This document shows positions 7,107 through 11,094 of a stretch of 11,094 bases of DNA, piece after piece. The DNA is taken from contig CAYXIH010000066.1 in assembly GCA_964465155.1 (NCBI GenBank), positions 1 to 11,094 of the forward strand. Direction: 5' to 3'. The notes beneath the pieces are model-generated. The model was not told the DNA's origin. It ran no database searches and saw nothing but the letters and a program-made list of their open reading frames with translations. The stretch is from Spiro-02 sp964465155. GTDB taxonomy: Bacteria; Spirochaetota; Spirochaetia; Sphaerochaetales; Sphaerochaetaceae. A program made the translations under genes and the position numbers. Positions within the stretch are counted from its first letter, which is position 1, and each line of letters begins with the position of its first letter.

Positions 7107-7601
7107 CTATTCCAAAATAATTTGGTAGAGGTTGATGCCGCTGGCCTTGGAGTAGACTACATACGTACCATCGGCAGGAATGGTGCAGGAGGCGACTGCG
7201 GCTACGCCGCTGTCGGGTTCTGCTGTCAGTGAAGCGATTGACGTTCCATCGGCATTTGCAACGACGAGTGTGCGTGCATCTGTCTTGCTGCTGCTGTTGC
7301 AGTAGACTGTCAGCGTCTCACCTTTCTTCGCTGGGAACGAAAGGCAACGTAGGTCTTTGCTGCCGCTTCCATTGAGCTTGATGCGGGAGTTGAACACATC
7401 ACCGTCGGCGGTGGTGCGGACTTGGTCGATGCCCTCGACGTTGACTGCCTTGTCGGCAGTGGCTTTGATTGTCACGCCATCGATGGTCTTGTTGGTGGTG
7501 ATCTTCTCAGGTGCCAGGTCATTTGCACTGAGGAAAGCTTCGGCACACAACGGTGCCACAAGCACACATGCGATGAGCAACAACATACTAAATCGTTTCA
7601 T
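7107..7601 (-). CDS. Small secreted beta-sandwich protein, resembling a pectin-enzyme accessory module
   Basis: The 164-residue product has a clear signal peptide (Lys2-Arg3, hydrophobic 6-18, likely cut after AEA at 20-22), leaving about 142 residues. The mature part is rich in Thr, Ser, Val, Ala and Gly with alternating beta-strand patterns. Its motifs (ITTNKTIDGVTIKAT, RIKLNGSGSKDLRCLSF, TLTVYCNSSSKTDARTLVV, DGTYVVYSKASGINLYQI) recall a domain attached to secreted pectate lyases and pectinesterases, probably carbohydrate-binding; this is from memory and not checked. Here it stands alone with no catalytic domain, though two Cys remain (about residues 86 and 102). I chose the ATG at 7601 because a G-rich SD (GGGGG) precedes it and the signal peptide starts there; the frame is open 25 codons further but that part looks non-coding. 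It is the first gene of the minus-strand pectin group; a terminator follows directly. Confidence 0.85.
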   Translation of the reverse strand: MKRFSMLLLIACVLVAPLCAEAFLSANDLAPEKITTNKTIDGVTIKATADKAVNVEGIDQVRTTADGDVFNSRIKLNGSGSKDLRCLSFPAKKGETLTVYCNSSSKTDARTLVVANADGTSIASLTAEPDSGVAAVASCTIPADGTYVVYSKASGINLYQIILE

Positions 7602-8027
7602 GGTATCCCCCTTTTTAGAACCCCATGGGTCAACTATATCACCGTGGGTATCTACGATGCATGGATGTTTTTGCACTATTACGTTGTTGACAAGTATGCG
7701 AATTGTGTTCTTGTAATGAGTTGGATAGAAAGAAAGCAGGGATATAAACCCAATTTATGTCTATCTCCTGATGGATAGCCAAGACATGAAAATTTCCAAA
7801 AACAGGTGAAAATATAGTCCAGGAATCCTTCAGTACAGCATCACAAGGCTGCATTTTCGGAGAGAGGTATTGATACTCTGTGACTTGGAAATGAATATCA
7901 TTTGCGGAGATTGCAGTTTCAATGAAAGCAGGCAGGGTAAAGGGTATGGCAGGGGAGAAAGTACTCCATCTACAATGGATATTGATATATGGCGATGGCC
8001 ACCGTTTCCGGTGGCCATCTGTCATGG
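7602..8027 (-). other. Gene-free interval upstream of the pectin locus
   Basis: This stretch of about 425 bp is AT-richer than its neighbours. A 128-codon minus-strand frame (7639-8025) runs through it, but its composition (many Cys, His, Trp, Phe and Gln, no family motif) looks non-coding. It must hold the promoter for the small secreted protein. The best I can offer on the minus strand is TTGGCT and CATAAA with a 17-base spacer (about 7750-7780), which is weak. TGAAAAT occurs twice exactly 20 bp apart (7787-7793 and 7807-7813), a spacing that could suit a regulator binding on one helix face, but such short repeats are expected by chance. Confidence 0.5.
7994..8019 (-). terminator. Perfect 10-bp hairpin after the aminotransferase gene
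   Basis: GATGGCCACC (7994-8003) is an exact reverse complement of GGTGGCCATC (8010-8019), with a 6-base loop. It begins 8 bases after the aminotransferase stop on the minus strand. No T run follows on either strand, so it is a terminator without a tail, a 3'-end stabilising structure, or a binding site. Confidence 0.5.
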
Positions 8028-9469
8028 TTAGAAGACTTCATGTGCCGCTTGGTAGATGATGTCCACCAAGGGAGGGATTTGCTGNNNNNNNNNNNNNNNN
8101 NNNNNNNNNNNNNNNNNNNNNNNNNNNNNNNNNNNNNNNNNNNNNNNNNNNNNNNNNNNNNNNNNNNNNNNNNNNNNNNNNNNNAGAAGACTTCATGTGC
8201 CGCTTGGTAGATGATGTCCACCAAGGGAGGGATTTGCTGTGCGTCCAAGCTTGAGAAAGCCACACGCAGGTATTTTCCTTGTATTGAAATGGTACCCGCT
8301 TGGTACTTGTTCAGCAGGTGCAGGCGCAGTGTCTCTGCATTCCCAGCACATTTGAAGGACATGAAGTAGCCTGAGTTGAAGGGGAGGACTTCCAATGCGG
8401 CATCATCTGCATGCTTGGCAAGTTCGTCACGGAGGATCTCGTAGCGTTGGCCAATCTTGGCGATTCCAGCCTCTTTTTCGCTATGGTACGTTCCGCTTTG
8501 CATTGCCCGAAGGAGAATGCTCTGACCGGGCTTGTCGCAGGACGAGACAACACCACGGATTGCTCCCATGGCTTTTTTCTCCAGTGCAGTGTACTGCTCT
8601 GGGGTGATGTTCTTGGAGCCAAAGGTCAGGAATCCGATTCGGAATCCCCATACCATCTCCTCCTTGGTTGCAGCATCACCCTTGATAGCCAGGATGTTCT
8701 CATGGGCATTGCATAGCCGGGAGAAGAGGGAATACCTGCAGACATCATGTTCGAAGAAGAGGCCAAAGTATGCATCGTCAACAAAGACCATGAGCTTCTT
8801 TCCAGCTTCGGCATGGGAGACAAGCATCTGGAACAATGCTTCCATCTCTTGGGAAGTTGGTGTGTAGCCCGATGGGTTGTTTGGGAAGTTGAGGATCATG
8901 GAGACTTTATTTCCCGGCACCGATTCTATTGCCTGGGAAAACCCAGCGATATTCAGCTTGCCGTCCGCAAAGAGGGGGAAGTTCTGCATCTTTGCCTGAC
9001 GCTGTTCTACGAACACCAGATTGTAGTTTCCCCAATAGAGGTCTGGTGTGAGAACTATATCTCCTTCATCCACGAACAAAGAGGCAGCGATGCTGATCGC
9101 ATGGGTGAGGCCGCTGGTGACGATCGGCATGGAGACTGTGGCATCTGCCATTGCTGGGTTCTTCTCACGCATCTGCTGCAGCCAGATCCTGCGCAATGCA
9201 GGTTCACCGGCAGTGGGAGCATAGGGATAGAGTTCGTCGGGTGTCATCATCGGTGCAAAGCAGTCGGAGACCGACTGCATGTGCATGGCAGACCCACCTT
9301 CGGTTGCAATGCCAATGGTTGCATTGAATGCCGTACCATGTGTCTTTGCTTCTGCAGATTGGGCTATGATGCCCTTGGGGAAATACATTCTTTTTCCATA
9401 ATCCGACAGCATGTCGGCAATGATCGTATTCTCTAGTGTCGTGTTGAGTTCTTGTGCTAGTGGGTTCAT
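8028..9469 (-). CDS. Class I/II PLP-dependent aminotransferase (fold type I), interrupted by an assembly gap
   Basis: After collapsing the duplicated 55 bp, the product is 428 residues ending HEVF plus TAA (8030-8028). Visible fold-type-I features are NFPNNPSGYTPT (194-205) with Asn198, VDDAYFGLFF with Asp231 and Tyr234 for the PLP ring, GDAATKEE with Lys269 as the Schiff-base lysine, WGFRIGF with Arg277 eight residues later as in aspartate aminotransferase, and YLRVAFSS with Arg402 for the substrate carboxylate. Cytoplasmic; it should transfer an amino group between an amino acid and a 2-oxo acid, but the substrate is not clear. The N-terminal part (YFPKGIIAQSAEAK, NATIGIATEGG) marks a distinct subfamily, not classical AspC or TyrB. 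AAGGAG lies 5 bases before the ATG. Transcribed alone, divergently from the methyltransferase gene. Confidence 0.9.
8030..8239. repeat. 55-bp direct repeat flanking a 100-N gap (assembly artefact)
   Basis: The 55 bases at 8030-8084 are repeated exactly at 8185-8239, on either side of exactly 100 N (8085-8184). Both copies encode the same C-terminal end of the aminotransferase (ending HEVF). This is what a scaffolder leaves when two contigs that overlap by one k-mer are joined with a default gap instead of being merged. Collapsing the two copies restores one continuous gene, so the N run most likely represents no real DNA. Confidence 0.9.
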
Positions 9470-9483
9470 GACAACTCCTTATA

Positions 9484-9498
9484 CTGAAGGTGCTTCAG
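9484..9498 (-). promoter_or_regulatory. Small hairpin in the aminotransferase leader
   Basis: CTGAAG (9484-9489) and CTTCAG (9493-9498) form a perfect 6-bp stem with a GTG/CAC loop. On the minus strand it ends about 4 bases before the SD (AAGGAG), inside the proposed 5' untranslated region. It could modulate ribosome access, or be chance. Confidence 0.35.
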
Positions 9499-9509
9499 CG
9501 GTTCTGCCC

Positions 9510-9539
9510 ATCCTAGCACCACGTGGCAAACTGTGTCGA
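9510..9539 (-). promoter_or_regulatory. Candidate promoter for the aminotransferase gene
   Basis: On the minus strand TCGACA (9539-9534, 5/6 match to the -35 consensus) is followed after 18 bases by TAGGAT (9515-9510, 4/6 match to the -10). Transcription would start near 9503, giving a leader of about 35 bases. Consensus match by eye only. Confidence 0.4.
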
Positions 9540-9595
9540 TATGATATTGGGCGAAGGTGTTTCTTTTTTTATGTTTTTCATGAGTGTTGAGTTCA

Positions 9596-9625
9596 TTGTT
9601 TGCCACCCCCAAAGTGGTGTACAGT
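9596..9625 (+). promoter_or_regulatory. Candidate promoter for the methyltransferase gene (leaderless start)
   Basis: TTGTTT (9596-9601) and TACAGT (9620-9625) are 18 bases apart; the -10 ends 6 bases before the ATG at 9632, so the transcript would begin at or next to the start codon. The same stretch contains TGCCAC (9601-9606) and its complement GTGGCA (9624-9629), a possible operator. The promoter match is modest. Confidence 0.35.
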
Positions 9626-9631
9626 GGCACC

Positions 9632-10807
9632 ATGAGCAAGAAAGAACAGTTTGGTCCGTGTCCATTGGCATACTCCTGTGGTGGGTGTCAGTTGCAGCAT
9701 CTCCCATATGGGGAGCAGTTGTGGTGGAAACAGGATTTGGAAGAAGATATCTTGGGGCAGTTTGGCCCTGTCGCCCCAATTATTGGGATGGAGAAACCCT
9801 ACAGGTACCGCAACAAGGTGCAGGCTGTGTTTGGCCGTGACCGGAGTGGGAAGATTATCTCTGGTATCTATCAGACGGGAACGCACCGCATTATTTCGGT
9901 ACGTGACTGCCAGACAGAGGATGCCCTTGCAGATGAGATCCTGGGGACCGTCCGGTCCCTGATGAAGACATTCCATATTGACCCCTATGATGAGGACCTC
10001 CATGAGGGGCATATCCGCCATGTGCTGGTCAAACGTGGATTTTCAACTGGTCAGGTGATGGTGGTATTGGTAGTTGGTTCCCCCTATATTCCTTCACAGG
10101 CAGACTTCATCAATATCCTCAGGCAACGCCATCCTCAGATCACGACTATCTTGCTGAACTTCAATGATGACGATACCAGCATGGTACTGGGACCTGAGCC
10201 GGAGAAAGTCCTCTATGGTCCTGGATATATTGAGGATACTTTGTGTGGCCTGACATTCCGAATATCGGCAAAGTCGTTCTACCAGGTCAATCCTATTCAG
10301 ACGGAGATTTTGTACAATATCGCCATGAAGATGGCCCGCATGGATGGGAATCAGAAGGTCATCGATGCCTATTGTGGTACTGGTACTATTGCATTGGTGG
10401 CAGCCCGCAACGGTGCTGCCCAGGTACTGGGCATTGAGCTCAACGCGGATGCAGTTGCAGACGCTCAGAACAATGCACTGCGCAACAATATCGACAACGC
10501 CACATTCATCTGCGCAGATGCCGGAGAATACATGAAGGAGCTTGCTTCCAAGAAGGAGTCGGTGGACGTGGTCTTCCTTGATCCCCCACGAAGCGGAAGC
10601 GACGAGAGGTTCCTGGCAGCCATGATGAAGCTTGCACCAAAGACCATTGTCTACATTTCCTGCAATCCACTCACGCTGGAGCGGGACCTCCGGTACATCC
10701 TGAAGTTCGGTCCATACTATGTGAGGGGGATACAACCAGTAGATCTGTTCCCGCATACTGAACATGTTGAAAATATTGCATTGATTACAAGAATTGAGGA
10801 TAAATAG
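9632..10807 (+). CDS. rlmD: 23S rRNA (uracil-5-)-methyltransferase, RlmD/RumA family
   Basis: The 391-residue product should transfer a methyl group from S-adenosylmethionine to C5 of a uridine in rRNA. The N-terminus carries the [4Fe-4S] cysteines as C-x5-C-G-G-C (Cys10, Cys16, Cys19) with the fourth at Cys93 (RDCQTED). The C-terminal Rossmann part has SFYQVNPIQTE, the SAM motif DAYCGTGTI (around 245-253), DPPRSG from Asp317, the catalytic Cys344 in YISCNPLTLERDL and Glu380 in HTEHVENIALI. No N-terminal TRAM domain is present, unlike E. coli RlmD, so target position (U1939, U747 or other) is open. I chose ATG 9632, right before the cysteine cluster; a GTG at 9584 is in frame but adds an unconserved-looking stretch. 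Neither start has a good SD. It is divergent from the aminotransferase and closed by a strong terminator. Confidence 0.93.
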   Translation: MSKKEQFGPCPLAYSCGGCQLQHLPYGEQLWWKQDLEEDILGQFGPVAPIIGMEKPYRYRNKVQAVFGRDRSGKIISGIYQTGTHRIISVRDCQTEDALADEILGTVRSLMKTFHIDPYDEDLHEGHIRHVLVKRGFSTGQVMVVLVVGSPYIPSQADFINILRQRHPQITTILLNFNDDDTSMVLGPEPEKVLYGPGYIEDTLCGLTFRISAKSFYQVNPIQTEILYNIAMKMARMDGNQKVIDAYCGTGTIALVAARNGAAQVLGIELNADAVADAQNNALRNNIDNATFICADAGEYMKELASKKESVDVVFLDPPRSGSDERFLAAMMKLAPKTIVYISCNPLTLERDLRYILKFGPYYVRGIQPVDLFPHTEHVENIALITRIEDK

Positions 10808-10838
10808 GATGGGTTTGTCACTTTTCTATGATATTTAC

Positions 10839-10879
10839 AGGACTTTAACTCAGTTTTCTGGGTTAGAGTCCTTTTCTTT
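10839..10879 (+). terminator. Intrinsic terminator of the methyltransferase gene
   Basis: AGGACTTTAACTCAG (10839-10853) pairs along its whole length with CTGGGTTAGAGTCCT (10858-10872), 15 pairs including two G-T wobbles, with a TTTT loop, followed by TTTCTTT. It starts 31 bases after the methyltransferase stop. The left flank is not A-rich, so it acts mainly on + strand transcripts. Confidence 0.9.
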
Positions 10880-11094
10880 GATGTTCATACTCTTCGTGGG
10901 AACATATCCAGAGGATAGGGTTGTGAATACAGGATGATTGCCAGATACACTTTATAAAGAGCTTTCTGACAAAAAAAACAGACTTCGGATGAAGTATGGA
11001 TGAGAATTATTAGTCTCTTGTTAAGCCTAAGGTTGATTGGAAAGCTTAAATAAAACTCAAGACATAAGTATTTTTAGTTTATTGTAGAGACCAG
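10880..11094. other. AT-rich tail without a recognisable gene
   Basis: After the terminator the base composition drops clearly in GC and no ORF of useful length is seen. The + frame beginning ATG at 10881 reads MFILFVGTYPEDRVVNTG, stops at TGA, then continues LPDTLYKELSDKKNRLRMKYG before another stop. This looks slightly protein-like and could be decayed coding sequence, but no family is recognisable. Otherwise I see nothing in it. Confidence 0.4.

Noticed and set aside
7639..8025. 128-codon minus-strand ORF upstream of the small secreted protein
   Set aside because: Composition looks like translated non-coding AT-rich DNA, no SD or family motif, and its 3' end would run up against the signal-peptide gene's leader.
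8085..8184. Insertion element with 55-bp target duplication in the aminotransferase gene
   Set aside because: 55 bp is far too long for usual target duplications, the gap is exactly 100 N, and a k-mer overlap explains it fully.
1..11094. CRISPR arrays, tRNA or rRNA genes, insertion sequences, toxin-antitoxin or phage defence genes
   Set aside because: None seen on reading both strands; no repeat-spacer periodicity and no transposase-like ORF.

Overview
The window is a piece of draft bacterial assembly: it contains a 100-N scaffold gap. It has Shine-Dalgarno (SD) led genes and seven confidently identified or recognisable protein genes, plus a short hypothetical ORF at the left edge. The gene content (a multidomain secreted PL9 pectate lyase, a stand-alone secreted pectin-module-like protein, an E. 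coli-type AsnB, and a MocR/AAT-like aminotransferase of a type I associate with spirochaetes and Firmicutes) would fit a carbohydrate-fermenting, pectin-using bacterium such as a Sphaerochaeta-like spirochaete. This taxonomic placement is an inference from general familiarity and rests on no marker gene.

Left third (1-2958, + strand): the tail of, or a complete, small hypothetical ORF; a sigma70-like promoter that fires almost directly into a terminator-like hairpin; then asnB (asparagine synthetase B) and, 44 bases after its stop, an alpha/beta hydrolase. The hydrolase start region is a perfect 13-bp inverted repeat with the SD exposed in the 7-base loop and the start codon inside the stem.

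Middle (2922-7601, - strand, reading right to left): a small secreted beta-sandwich protein, an intrinsic terminator, a 973-residue PL9 polygalacturonate lyase with a signal peptide and accessory domains, a fumarylacetoacetate-hydrolase-family enzyme, and a YjbQ/UPF0047 protein whose start overlaps the stop of the preceding gene by 4 bases. The yjbQ 3' end overlaps the convergent hydrolase by 37 bp, and a terminator-like hairpin for the minus-strand operon lies inside the hydrolase coding region. The first two proteins probably act outside the cytoplasm on pectin; the next two are cytoplasmic enzymes whose link to pectin is only by position.

Right third (7602-11094): about 430 bp without a gene; a class I/II PLP-dependent aminotransferase on the - strand, split in the assembly by 100 N flanked by an identical 55-bp direct repeat (almost certainly an assembly artefact, so the real gene is an intact 428-codon ORF); a divergent promoter region; a 23S rRNA uracil-5-methyltransferase (RlmD/RumA family, no TRAM domain, possibly leaderless) on the + strand closed by a strong terminator; and about 215 bp of AT-rich sequence without a recognisable gene.

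I do not see a clear undescribed multi-gene system. The most interesting unexplained signals are two RNA-level structures (the asnB leader and the SD-in-loop hairpin between asnB and the hydrolase) and the layout of the pectin locus.
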